Assembly (NCBI GenBank): GCA_052387815.1 | Contig: JBQTIU010000032.1 | Span: 1 to 64,000 of the forward strand | DNA from: JBQTIU01 sp052387815 | GTDB lineage: Bacteria > Pseudomonadota > Alphaproteobacteria > CACIAM-22H2 | Reading direction: 5' to 3' | Length of the DNA stretch: 64,000 nucleotides | In this document: positions 26,825-35,498 of the stretch, piece by piece | How positions within the stretch are numbered: the first letter of the stretch is position 1 | Layout of the letters: each line of letters starts with the position of its first letter | Position numbers and translations under genes: made by a program | Notes under the pieces: model-generated | Seen by the model: only the letters and a program-made list of their open reading frames with translations | The model's database searches: none | What the model was told of the DNA's origin: nothing

Positions 26825-28531
26825 ATGACCAAGCTTGGCGAAGCCCTGTCGCGGACCTTCATGGGCCAGCCCCGGCGCGGACCCGCCGGCGCCGGCGGCG
26901 AGGGCCACCGCCATGGCCGCCGCTTGGGCGAGCAGCTTTTGGCGAGCGGCTATATCGGCGCGGACTCGCTCGCCCAAGCCGCCGAGCTCGCCGAGCGGAC
27001 CAACCGCGGCCTCGCCCTGACGCTGACCGACATGGGCGTGCTATCGGACGAGCAGATTTACGCCGCCTGGTCGGAGATCACCGGGCTCCCGGTCTGGAAC
27101 GGGCGCGGCGAGGTGGCCGAGGACACCACCTTCCCGCCTGACTTCCTGCTCTACAACCGAATCCTGCCGGTCAAGAGCGGCGAGGAGCGCTGGCTCGTCA
27201 TCGCCGATCCGGACGATGACGGGCTCATCGACATGTTGGGGCGGTTGATGGCGGGCTGGCGGATCGCTCTTCATCCCGAGGCCGAAATCGTCTATCGCCT
27301 CGAAAAACAGTTCGATCTCAAGCCCGAGGAGGCGGGGACCGAAACCCCCGCCTCCGATATCGAACACCTCAAGGATCTGGCGCTCGAAGCGCCGATCATC
27401 CGCCAGGTGAACGAGCTCATCACCAGTGGCGTGCGGATGGGCGCCTCCGACCTCCATCTCGAGCCCTTCAAATCGCGCATCGAGCTGCGCTACCGCGTCG
27501 ACGGCGTCCTTCACGCCCGGCCCGGCCCGCGGGTGGACGAATTCGCGGCCGTCGTCTCGCGCATCAAGATCCTCGCCAATCTCGATATCGCCGAGCGCCG
27601 CCTGCCGCAGGACGGCCGCTTCACCATCAAGACCGCGGGCAAGGAGGTGGACATCCGGGTCTCGACCATCCCGACCTCCGGGGGCGAGGACGTGGCGCTC
27701 CGGCTTCTCGACCAGAAAAAGCATCTGCTCGATCTCGACGCCCTCGGGCTGTCGGCACCGATCGTGCGCGGGTTCCGCGAGGTGCTCAAACGCAGCTTCG
27801 GCCTCATCCTGGTCACCGGCCCGACCGGTTCGGGCAAGACGACGACGCTGTATTCGGGCCTGCGCGATATCGTCGACGGCGAGAAGAAGATCGTCACGGT
27901 CGAAGACCCGATCGAGTACGAGATCCCGGGCTTGAGCCAGATCCAGGCCAACGCCGAAATCGGCGTCACCTTCGCGTCCGCGCTGCGCTCGATCCTTCGC
28001 CACGATCCCGACGTCATCCTGGTCGGCGAGATCCGCGACCGCGAAACGGCCGAGATCGCGATCCAGGCGGCGCTGACCGGCCACCTCGTGCTGACCACCA
28101 TCCATACCAACAGCGCGCTCGGCGCGATCGGTCGGCTCTTGAACATGGGGCTTCCCGACTACCTGATCGCCAACAGCCTGATCGCGGTCAGCGGGCAGCG
28201 CCTGTTGCGCAAGCTCTGCCCCCATTGCGGCAAGAAGCACGAGGTCAAGCCGGAGCATGCGCGCCAGTTCGGGCTCGACCCCGGCACGGTGGTCTACACG
28301 GCGACGGGCTGCGCGGAGTGCGGCGATATCGGCTATCGCGGCCGCTTGCCGATCGGCGAATTCCTGATCCTCGATGCCGGAGTGAGGCGGGCGATTCTCG
28401 CCGATCCGACCGACGAGTCGCTGATGGCGGAAGCGCGCAAGATCGCCTTCAAGACCATGTTCGAGGACGGGCTCGCGCACGCGCTCGCCGGCCGGACGAC
28501 GATCGAGGAAGTGCTGCGCGTGGTTGGCTGA
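26825..28531 (+). CDS. gspE: Type II secretion ATPase GspE
   Basis: This 568-residue cytoplasmic hexameric ATPase powers pseudopilus growth. N1 region residues 35-160 (LGEQLLASGYI) are followed by the core with Walker A GPTGSGKTT (332-340), Asp box VEDPIEY, Walker B VILVGEIRDRETAEIA and His box TGHLVLTTIHTN. A tetracysteine zinc element (CPHC, then CAEC) lies near 460-500. All hallmarks of the PulE class are present. The stop TGA overlaps the gspF ATG by one base. Confidence 0.97.
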   Translation: MTKLGEALSRTFMGQPRRGPAGAGGEGHRHGRRLGEQLLASGYIGADSLAQAAELAERTNRGLALTLTDMGVLSDEQIYAAWSEITGLPVWNGRGEVAEDTTFPPDFLLYNRILPVKSGEERWLVIADPDDDGLIDMLGRLMAGWRIALHPEAEIVYRLEKQFDLKPEEAGTETPASDIEHLKDLALEAPIIRQVNELITSGVRMGASDLHLEPFKSRIELRYRVDGVLHARPGPRVDEFAAVVSRIKILANLDIAERRLPQDGRFTIKTAGKEVDIRVSTIPTSGGEDVALRLLDQKKHLLDLDALGLSAPIVRGFREVLKRSFGLILVTGPTGSGKTTTLYSGLRDIVDGEKKIVTVEDPIEYEIPGLSQIQANAEIGVTFASALRSILRHDPDVILVGEIRDRETAEIAIQAALTGHLVLTTIHTNSALGAIGRLLNMGLPDYLIANSLIAVSGQRLLRKLCPHCGKKHEVKPEHARQFGLDPGTVVYTATGCAECGDIGYRGRLPIGEFLILDAGVRRAILADPTDESLMAEARKIAFKTMFEDGLAHALAGRTTIEEVLRVVG

Positions 28532-29706
28532 TGCCTTATTTCAGCTACGTGGCGGTCGGGCGCGACGGCAAGACCTTCGAGGGCCGCGAATACGCCGACA
28601 GCCGGGCGGCGTTCGAAAGCCGCCTCAAGGGGCGCCGGCAGGTCCTGGTCAAGTGCCGCGAATTGCGGCGGCGCACCGTTTCCACGAGCCTGACGACGCG
28701 GCTCATCGCCCAGCTCTCGCGCCTGGTCGCGAGCGGGGTGGTGATCGAGCGGTCGCTGCAGATCATCGGCGAGGACACCGACGATGCCACGCTCGCCGCG
28801 CTCGCCGACCAGCTCCGGGGATCGATCAAGCGCGGCCAATCGCTGTCCCAGGCCTTCGCCGAGGCGGGGCAGTTCGATCCCCTCTTGGTCCCGCTGGTGC
28901 GGGCCGGCGAGGCAAGCGGCCGGCTCGGCGAAATCCTCGCCTCGCTGCAGGTCTACTTCGACCGCAAGCAGAAGCTGCGGCAGGAGATCACCGCCTCGCT
29001 CGCCTATCCCGCGATCCTGATGTTCGCCAGCCTTGCCTCGCTGGTCGGGCTCGGCCTCTACATCGTCCCCATCTTCAGGGACCTGTTCGCCGACCGCATG
29101 GACGAGCTGCCGGCGGTCACTCGGTTGTTATTCGCAGTGAGCGATTTTCTGGTCGCCTGGGGTCAATACCTGGCGATCGGGATCGTGGCGGCGGCGGCGG
29201 CGGCCTCGCTTGCTCATCGCCGCTCCGAGCTCGTGCGCCGGAGCCTCGACCGCTTCGCGCTCCATCTTCCCTTAGCCGGCGATTTTATCGCCAAGGTCCA
29301 GGCCGCCAACATCACCGGCACGCTCGGTGTCCTCATCTCGAACGGCGTCGCGCTGGCGCTGGCCCTCGAACTCGCCCTGGCGACGGCGAAAAACAGTTCG
29401 ATCCGGGGCGGCCTCGAACGGACCGTCAGCGACGTGCGCAAGGGCAAGCGGCTGGTGGCGGCGCTCGACTCCGTACCCAAATTCCCGAAGCTCGCCAAGC
29501 GGCTGATCGCGGTGGGCGATGAGACCGGCGAACTCGGGCCGATGAGCGTGCGGGCCGCGGAATTGCTGCGCGAGGACATCCAGTCGCGGCTCAAAGCGGC
29601 GGTCTCGCTGCTCGAGCCGGCGATCATCCTGTTCATGGGGGCGAGCGTGGGCTTCGTCGTCATCGCGATGCTGCTCGCCGTCTACAGCCTTTCGGCGATC
29701 GGATGA
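28531..29706 (+). CDS. gspF: Type II secretion inner-membrane platform protein GspF
   Basis: This 391-residue polytopic protein has two homologous GspF domains (about 55-185 and 260-385), each ending in a membrane segment. LSRLVASGVVIERSL, LVRAGEASGRLGEIL and LIAVGDETGELGPM match the conserved family repeats. The terminal helix is FMGASVGFVVIAMLLAVYSL. It forms the core around which GspE turns. It overlaps gspE by one base and lptE by four. Confidence 0.95.
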   Translation: MPYFSYVAVGRDGKTFEGREYADSRAAFESRLKGRRQVLVKCRELRRRTVSTSLTTRLIAQLSRLVASGVVIERSLQIIGEDTDDATLAALADQLRGSIKRGQSLSQAFAEAGQFDPLLVPLVRAGEASGRLGEILASLQVYFDRKQKLRQEITASLAYPAILMFASLASLVGLGLYIVPIFRDLFADRMDELPAVTRLLFAVSDFLVAWGQYLAIGIVAAAAAASLAHRRSELVRRSLDRFALHLPLAGDFIAKVQAANITGTLGVLISNGVALALALELALATAKNSSIRGGLERTVSDVRKGKRLVAALDSVPKFPKLAKRLIAVGDETGELGPMSVRAAELLREDIQSRLKAAVSLLEPAIILFMGASVGFVVIAMLLAVYSLSAIG

Positions 29707-30263
29707 GGGAAGCGGGAAGCGGGCGGAAGCGGCGGCGCGGCGCGCCCGGGCGCGCGCGGATCGCGCTGGTGGGCGCCAGCCTGCTGCTGGTCGGCGCGTG
29801 CGGGTTCGAGCCCCTCTATGGGGAGCGGCCGGGCGGGGCGACCGCCAGCCGGCTCGAGCAGGTGCAGGTGGCGCCGATCGCTGACCGCTCGGGGCAGATC
29901 TTGCGCAACTACCTCCTCGACGATCTCAACCCCCGCGGGCCCCGGCGCCCGGCGCTTTATACGCTGGAGATCCGACTCCAGGAACCGCGCCAGCAGATCG
30001 CCATCCGGCGCGACGACACGGCGACCCGCATCGGTTATGCCGCCGTCGCCTCTTTCTTCCTGCTGGACACCTCCGGTCGCTCGGTGTTCGGCGGCTCCGC
30101 GATCTCGAGCACGAGCTACGAGGTGTCGGATTCGGAATTCGCGACCCGCGCCAGCCAGGTGAGCGCCCGCGATCGCGCCATGCAGGAGATCAGCGCCGAT
30201 ATCAGAAGCCAGCTCGCCTTGTTCTTCCTACGCGCCGCCGCGCCGCCCGAGCGGGCGCCTTAG
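29703..30263 (+). CDS. lptE: LPS-assembly lipoprotein LptE
   Basis: This 186-residue outer-membrane lipoprotein forms the plug of LptD for lipopolysaccharide insertion. A basic N terminus and signal lead to the lipobox LLLVGAC, with lipid-bearing Cys33, followed by GFEPLYG, the signature of the alphaproteobacterial LptE family. The ATG overlaps the gspF stop (ATGA), which places it in the secretion operon instead of the usual leuS-lptE-holA neighbourhood. Its 3' end overlaps convergent lptD by four bases. Confidence 0.9.
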   Translation: MREAGSGRKRRRGAPGRARIALVGASLLLVGACGFEPLYGERPGGATASRLEQVQVAPIADRSGQILRNYLLDDLNPRGPRRPALYTLEIRLQEPRQQIAIRRDDTATRIGYAAVASFFLLDTSGRSVFGGSAISSTSYEVSDSEFATRASQVSARDRAMQEISADIRSQLALFFLRAAAPPERAP

Positions 30264-32506
30264 AACAAGGCGGTCTTCACCTCGCCGAGATTGCGGAACA
30301 CCATCCTGAGCACGAGCGCCGTATCGGGCGGGTTGTCGCGGCTGCCGATATAGCGCCGCGTGAAATCGAGGCCGGCAATGAGGCATTCGTCCTCGTAGAT
30401 CAAGCTCGCCCCGGCGAGCAGCGTGCCGCTGTCCTGGGCGATGCTGGACAGCGAGCGGGTCACGGCCCGCCAATGCGGGGTGAGCTGGGCGGTGAGCTGG
30501 GTCGACACCTGTTCGATGTCGGCACCGAGGTTCGGCTGCGAGCTGCGCTCGATGAAGATGTACGACACCGACAGGTTGAGGGCGCTCGGTCCGATCGCGG
30601 CGCTGGCGAGGCTGCGCGTCGCCGTGACCTCGTCCGGATCCAGCTGGAACCTGTAACCCGTCGAAAACCAGGGATGCGGCGAAACGCCGACCCGGCCGAC
30701 CACGTTCGACGACTTCTTGTCGAGACCCGAGTCGCGCGCGAACGCCGATTCGGTGCGCAGGCGGTAGCTTTGGCCGACGAACACCGTGGCCTTGCCGCCG
30801 CCCGCGCGCGCTACCTCGGTGTTGAGCCCGTAACTCGCGCGTTGGCCGCCCTCGAGGCGATCGAGCCCGTTGAAGCGGTTGGCGCGGAACAGGTTCGTCT
30901 CGTCGAAATCGACGCCGCGACTGTCCTCGTTGGGGAAGCGGCGCTGGTCGCCGAGATTGGGCGCGGCGACCAGGGAGGCCACCGGCTCGACGAGCGTGCG
31001 CAACTCCTCGCCCCGCTGCACCCAGGGGTAGCGCCAACCCAGGCTGACCTGTGGGAACACCCGGCCCGAGGTGCCGTCCGCGGTCGGCCGGCTGGGATCG
31101 GCGGCCGTCCCGATCGAACTCACGTGATAGCCCTCGCCCAAGGTGGAGACCGACAGCGCGTAGACTTCGCCGGTCGGCGCCATATAGGGCAGGACCCAGC
31201 CCGCTTTGAGCGCGGTGCGCTGCATGCGCGTGCCGTCGCTGCGATAAACCGACAGCGCGTTGGCGTCGAGCGCGGTGCGGCCGCCGTAGGCCCCGGGTTC
31301 GCCGATATAGTTGTAGTCCAAGAGCGGCAACACGACCGGGGCGAGGCCGGGCTTGTCGCCTGCGCGCAGGCCCTGGAAGGCGAAGGCGTTGGCCGCGGCA
31401 TAATTGCGGCCGCGGAAGCCCTCGAGGAAAGCGTTCGAGGTGAGCGTGTTCGAATCGAGGAAGTGGTAGCGCTGCAACAGCTTGTAGCGCTGCAAATAGG
31501 TGTCGTCGGAGGCCCGCTCGACATTGAAGCCCCAGCGCCAATCGTCGTCGATCTCGAACTTCCCGTCGCCCTTGAGGTGGCCGCGCGGGTCGTGTCCCGA
31601 GACCCGGTTGTTGAGATCGTCGCGCCGGTCGGGATTGGTGAGCGAGGCCGAGACCTGCAGCGTGCCCGTGGTCGTGCGCTGGCGGTATTCGCCGGCCAGC
31701 ACCGGCGCGACCTTGGTGAAGAAGATCGGCTCGAAGGTGAGGTCCTTGTCGGGGCCGAGGATCTGGTAGTAGGGCACGGTCAAGAACTGGCCGAGGAAGC
31801 TGGCCGACCCGATATCGGGGGCGAGCAACCCGCTGCTGCGCGGCACCGTGCCGTCGGGGTGCGAAAGATAGGGCGTGTAGGCGACGGGGATGCCCAGGAT
31901 CTCCATGACGGCGTCGTTGTAGGTGATTTGCTTGGCTTCCTGGTCGTGGATCACGCGCGCGGCTTTGATCTGCCACACCGGCGCGCGGGTCGGGTCGCGG
32001 GGGCACAGCTCGCATGGGCTGTAGACCACCTTGCGCGCGACGGTCAGGTTGCCGTCGATGCGCCGGCCGCTGACCGCGGCCAGACGCGACTGGTCGGCGA
32101 GCAGCATGCGGAGGTTCTGGACCACGCCCTCGCGCATGCCTCCCGTCAGTTCCACGTAGTCGGCGAAGATCACTTCGCCGGTGGGCTCGAGCAGGCTGAC
32201 GTTGCCGGTCGCGACCACCGTGTTGGCGCGCTGGTTGTAGGACACGCTGTCGGCCCTGAGCACGCGCTCGCCCTGCGCGATCTCGACGTTGCCGTTGGCC
32301 GTGGCGACGCCGAGATCCTCGTCCCAGATCACCTCATCGGCGGCGAGCAGGGCCGGCAAGGCGCGCTCCGGCGGGCGTCCGTCCTGGGCGTGCGCCGGCC
32401 CGGCGCCGGCGCCGAGCGCCAGCAGCACCCACAGGCCCACGAATGCCCAGCGCGCACGCCCGACCCCGCGGCCGGGCGGCTTCGCAGGCCGGCCAGTCCC
32501 CGACAT
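30260..32506 (-). CDS. lptD: LPS-assembly outer-membrane protein LptD
   Basis: This 748-residue protein has a signal peptide (about 20-40, ending AHAQ), an OstA/LptA-like jellyroll (about 55-200, with YNQRANTVVATGNVSLLEP), and the large C-terminal barrel. VVYSPCELC and DECLIAGLDF carry the cysteine positions used for the disulfide network. PVAYTPYLSHPDGTVPRSSG is strongly conserved. It inserts LPS into the outer leaflet with LptE, whose gene converges on it with a four-base overlap. The surA-pdxA neighbours common in other bacteria are absent here. Confidence 0.94.
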   Translation of the reverse strand: MSGTGRPAKPPGRGVGRARWAFVGLWVLLALGAGAGPAHAQDGRPPERALPALLAADEVIWDEDLGVATANGNVEIAQGERVLRADSVSYNQRANTVVATGNVSLLEPTGEVIFADYVELTGGMREGVVQNLRMLLADQSRLAAVSGRRIDGNLTVARKVVYSPCELCPRDPTRAPVWQIKAARVIHDQEAKQITYNDAVMEILGIPVAYTPYLSHPDGTVPRSSGLLAPDIGSASFLGQFLTVPYYQILGPDKDLTFEPIFFTKVAPVLAGEYRQRTTTGTLQVSASLTNPDRRDDLNNRVSGHDPRGHLKGDGKFEIDDDWRWGFNVERASDDTYLQRYKLLQRYHFLDSNTLTSNAFLEGFRGRNYAAANAFAFQGLRAGDKPGLAPVVLPLLDYNYIGEPGAYGGRTALDANALSVYRSDGTRMQRTALKAGWVLPYMAPTGEVYALSVSTLGEGYHVSSIGTAADPSRPTADGTSGRVFPQVSLGWRYPWVQRGEELRTLVEPVASLVAAPNLGDQRRFPNEDSRGVDFDETNLFRANRFNGLDRLEGGQRASYGLNTEVARAGGGKATVFVGQSYRLRTESAFARDSGLDKKSSNVVGRVGVSPHPWFSTGYRFQLDPDEVTATRSLASAAIGPSALNLSVSYIFIERSSQPNLGADIEQVSTQLTAQLTPHWRAVTRSLSSIAQDSGTLLAGASLIYEDECLIAGLDFTRRYIGSRDNPPDTALVLRMVFRNLGEVKTALF

Positions 32507-32559
32507 GAACGCCTCTTTATGCTTCTCGGTCGAGGGCGATTATAGCCGCCGCGGGACTT

Positions 32560-32568
32560 GTGGATAAG
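32560..32568 (-). promoter_or_regulatory. Isolated consensus DnaA box
   Basis: TGTGGATAA on the plus strand is TTATCCACA on the minus strand, the consensus DnaA box, about 55 bases upstream of lptD. No second box was noticed nearby, so an origin is unlikely. It could be a regulatory DnaA site or chance. Confidence 0.35.
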
Positions 32569-32654
32569 GTAGATTTGTGCCCTATCCTCAAGGCGCAGGG
32601 GGGTGGCCGGACCCCTACTTGCCCACCCGTGGGCCGACCTGTTAGGAACAACGG

Positions 32655-33317
32655 ATGCCGAATCCGGTGCGGGTGGCGCCTTCCCTGCTTTCGGCCGACT
32701 TCGCGCGGCTCGGCGAGGAAGTGCGGGCGATGGCGAGCGCGGGCGCCGATTACCTCCATATCGACGTCATGGACGGGCATTTCGTTCCCAACATCACCAT
32801 CGGCCCGGCGGTGGTGAAGGCGCTCAGGGCGCATGCCAGCCTGCCCTTCGACGTCCATCTGATGATTTCGCCGGTCGACCCCTATATCGGCGAGTTCGCT
32901 GCCGCTGGCGCCGACATCATCACCGTGCACCCCGAGGCGGGCCCGCACCTCCATCGCACCCTCCAACTCATCAAGTCGTTCGGCAAGATGGCCGGCGTAT
33001 CGTTGAACCCGGCAACGCCAGTCGAGGCGATCGACCCGGTGCTCGATGACATCGACCTGGTGCTGGTGATGTCGGTCAATCCCGGCTTCGGCGGCCAGAC
33101 CTTCATCGCCAGCCAAGTCGACAAGATCCGCCGGGTTCGCGCCCGCATCGAGGCGCGCAGGCGGGCCGTCGACCTCGAGGTCGACGGCGGCATCAATTTC
33201 GAGACCGCGCGCCTCGCCGTCGCGGCCGGGGCGGATGTGCTGGTCGCCGGCACGGCCAGTTTCGCCGGCGGGATCACCGCCTATGCCGACAACATCCGCC
33301 GGCTCAAAGGGGCATGA
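32655..33317 (+). CDS. rpe: Ribulose-phosphate 3-epimerase
   Basis: This 220-residue TIM-barrel enzyme interconverts ribulose 5-phosphate and xylulose 5-phosphate. The metal and catalytic motifs are all present: APSLLSADF, HIDVMDGHFVPNI, DVHLM, VMSVNPGFGGQ and EVDGGIN. The length is standard. Two small hairpins lie in the 140-base gap before it. The stop overlaps the start of the heparinase-like gene by four bases. It could supply pentose phosphates for the sugar pathways further right, but the gene is housekeeping. Confidence 0.96.
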   Translation: MPNPVRVAPSLLSADFARLGEEVRAMASAGADYLHIDVMDGHFVPNITIGPAVVKALRAHASLPFDVHLMISPVDPYIGEFAAAGADIITVHPEAGPHLHRTLQLIKSFGKMAGVSLNPATPVEAIDPVLDDIDLVLVMSVNPGFGGQTFIASQVDKIRRVRARIEARRRAVDLEVDGGINFETARLAVAAGADVLVAGTASFAGGITAYADNIRRLKGA

Positions 33318-35017
33318 ACGCGGACCCGAGAGCGAGCGAGCGGCAGGTCGGGAGCGGGGCGCGGCAGGGCAGACTCGCCCGGCTGGGTTATGCCAATCCG
33401 CTGTATCGCCTGGCGCTGATCGGCGGGGCGCCGAAGCGGCTCCTGCGGCTGCCGCCCGACCCGTGGCCGGGGGATGGCGCGCGGGGTCAGGCGATTCTCG
33501 CCGGCAAGCTCGTCTGCGCGGGCAAGACGGTGTCGGCCGACCGGCCGGACTGGTTCTCGCCCGCGCTCGGCGTCGCGACCCTCACCGACCTCCACCGCTT
33601 CGACTGGCTCGACGATCTCGCCGCGGCGGGCGGCGAGCCGGCGAGGCGCCGCGCCCGCGATCTCATCGCGCTCTGGCTCGACGCCGAGCACGGCTGGCAT
33701 GAGATCGCCTGGGCGCCCGAGGTCTTGGGCGCGCGGGTGGCGGCGTGGCTGGCGCACGCCAAGTTCATCTCGCGCGGCGAGGGCGACGAGCTCGGACCCC
33801 GCATTCTCGCTTCGCTCGCCCGCCAGGTGCGGCATCTCAGCCGGGTCGCCGGCCGCTGGGCCGCGGGCGGCGACCGCCTGATCGCCCTCAAGGGCCTCAT
33901 ATACGCGACCTTGTGCGGCATCGGCGGCGAGCGGCGGGCGCGTTCGGCGCTCAAGGCGCTGGCGGGCGAGCTCGCCTACCAGGTGCTGCCCGACGGCGGC
34001 CACATCGAGCGCTCGCCGCAGGTCCATCTGCGCGCGCTCGCCGCCCTGGTCGACATCCGCGACATGTTGCGGGCCGCCGGCCATGAGGCGCCCGCCGAAC
34101 TCCACTCGGCGATCGAGCGCATGGCCCCGATGCTGCGGTTCTTCCGCCACGGCGACGGCGGCCTCGCATTGTTCAACGACTCGAACGAAGAATCCCCGGC
34201 TTTCATCGACGCCGTGCTGGTCCGCGCCCATGCCAAGGGTCGCGCGCCGGAACGGGCGAGCGATTCGGGGTACCAGCGCCTCGCCGCCGAGCGCGTGCTG
34301 CTGCTCGTCGATGCCGGCGCGCCGCCGCCCCCGGGCCTCGACCGCCACGCCCATGCCGGGACGCTCAGCTTCGAGATGAGCTACGGCAAGGAGCGCCTGA
34401 TCGTCAATTGCGGCGCCTACCCGTCCGCCGATCCCGTCTGGCGGCGCGCCCAACGCTTCAGCGCCGCGCATTCGACGCTGGTGGTCGACGAAACCAATTC
34501 CTCCGAGGTGCGGCCGGCCGAGGGACTGGGGAGGAGGCCGGCCACCGTCACCTGCGTGCGCGAGGAGGCGGACGGCAACACCTGGCTGACGATCAGCCAT
34601 GACGGCTATCTCGCCCAGCGCCGGCTCGTCCATCGCCGGCGCCTCTATCTCGCGCAGGACGGCGCCGATCTGCGCGGCGAGGATGCGCTCCTCGCCACGC
34701 CCCTCGCCGCGGCCGAGGCGGCGGGCGGCGGTCCCCAGGCGGCGCCGGGACACCACGGCGCCTATGCGCTACGCTTCCACCTCCATCCCGAGGTCCAGGC
34801 CTCGCTGATCCAGAACGGCGCCGCGGCGCTCGTGCGCCTGCCCTCGGGCGCCGCCTGGCGGCTGGTCGGCGGCGGCGGGCGCTTGGAGCTTGCCGAAAGC
34901 GTCTATTTGGGCGCGCGCGGGCTGGCTCGGCGCACCCAGCAGATCGTGATCTCGGGTCCCATCGCCGGCGCGGGCGCGGTCATCAAATGGGCCCTCAAGC
35001 GGGTGGCGAAGGGCTAG
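33314..35017 (+). CDS. Heparinase II/III family protein
   Basis: This 567-residue protein has an alpha/alpha toroid N-terminal half (YQVLPDGGHIERSPQVHL, with the conserved His/Arg of the active-site loop). The beta-sandwich C-terminal half starts AGTLSFEMSYGKERLIVNCGAY and includes the HSTLVVDETNSSE region typical of the family. In alphaproteobacteria this gene commonly follows rpe or rsmB. No signal peptide is visible, so the protein may be cytoplasmic, or it may act on an internal glycan. Substrate unknown; a uronic-acid-containing polymer is the family-based guess. Confidence 0.85.
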   Translation: MNADPRASERQVGSGARQGRLARLGYANPLYRLALIGGAPKRLLRLPPDPWPGDGARGQAILAGKLVCAGKTVSADRPDWFSPALGVATLTDLHRFDWLDDLAAAGGEPARRRARDLIALWLDAEHGWHEIAWAPEVLGARVAAWLAHAKFISRGEGDELGPRILASLARQVRHLSRVAGRWAAGGDRLIALKGLIYATLCGIGGERRARSALKALAGELAYQVLPDGGHIERSPQVHLRALAALVDIRDMLRAAGHEAPAELHSAIERMAPMLRFFRHGDGGLALFNDSNEESPAFIDAVLVRAHAKGRAPERASDSGYQRLAAERVLLLVDAGAPPPPGLDRHAHAGTLSFEMSYGKERLIVNCGAYPSADPVWRRAQRFSAAHSTLVVDETNSSEVRPAEGLGRRPATVTCVREEADGNTWLTISHDGYLAQRRLVHRRRLYLAQDGADLRGEDALLATPLAAAEAAGGGPQAAPGHHGAYALRFHLHPEVQASLIQNGAAALVRLPSGAAWRLVGGGGRLELAESVYLGARGLARRTQQIVISGPIAGAGAVIKWALKRVAKG

Positions 35018-35433
35018 CCAGGGCTCGCCGCGGGCGCCGGCGGGCCCTTGAGTTCGACCACGTTGCCGTCGGGATCGCGGATGTACATCGACGGGCCCTC
35101 GCCGTCGGCCCCGTAGCGCGTCGCGACCTCGCCCGGGGCGACGCCGTGGCGCTCCAGGTGCCGGCGGAGCGCGGCTTCCTCGAAGCTCTCCAGGCGCAGG
35201 GCGAGATGGTCCATGTTGGCGCCCGAAGCAATCGCCGGATTTCCCTCGCGCGCGACGGCCATATCGATGAGATCGATCATCGAGGCGCCGGCGCGCAACT
35301 GCACCAGCCCGAGGCGCTCGAGGCGTCGCTCTTCGCGGCATCCCAAGACCTCGCAGTAGAACCGCAGCGCGCGGCCCAGATCGGCGACGCGCAGCACGAC
35401 ATGATCGATATTGCGGATTTCGATCGCAGCCAT
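35014..35433 (-). CDS. VOC (glyoxalase/dioxygenase superfamily) protein
   Basis: This 139-residue protein has two beta-alpha-beta-beta-beta modules. Potential metal ligands are His in RNIDHVVLRV, His in NMDHLALRL and Glu in DPDGNVVELKG, which is the usual VOC arrangement. It could be a glyoxalase-like lyase or an antibiotic-modifying enzyme; sequence alone does not decide. The ATG at 35433 follows GAGGGA. It converges with the heparinase-like gene, overlapping by four bases. Confidence 0.82.
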   Translation of the reverse strand: MAAIEIRNIDHVVLRVADLGRALRFYCEVLGCREERRLERLGLVQLRAGASMIDLIDMAVAREGNPAIASGANMDHLALRLESFEEAALRRHLERHGVAPGEVATRYGADGEGPSMYIRDPDGNVVELKGPPAPAASPG

Positions 35434-35498
35434 CGGGCAATCCCTCGCCACGCCCCCCCCGCCACGCCACGACCGACATTGTACCTCAACTTGCCGCG

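Noticed and set aside
30770..30780. GGCGGTAGCTT, an ops-like match
   Set aside because: It is inside and antisense to lptD, far from any leader, so it is judged a chance hit. It is a caution for the site at 48688.
30473..32545. Long plus-strand frame (690 codons) opposite lptD
   Set aside because: lptD has a signal peptide, jellyroll and barrel on the minus strand; the antisense frame has no recognisable motif.
32589..32640. Twin small hairpins before rpe as another copy of the dispersed repeat
   Set aside because: GGGGT..ACCCC and GCCCAC..GTGGGC do not share the GGGGCGGGT core, so they are not counted as a copy.
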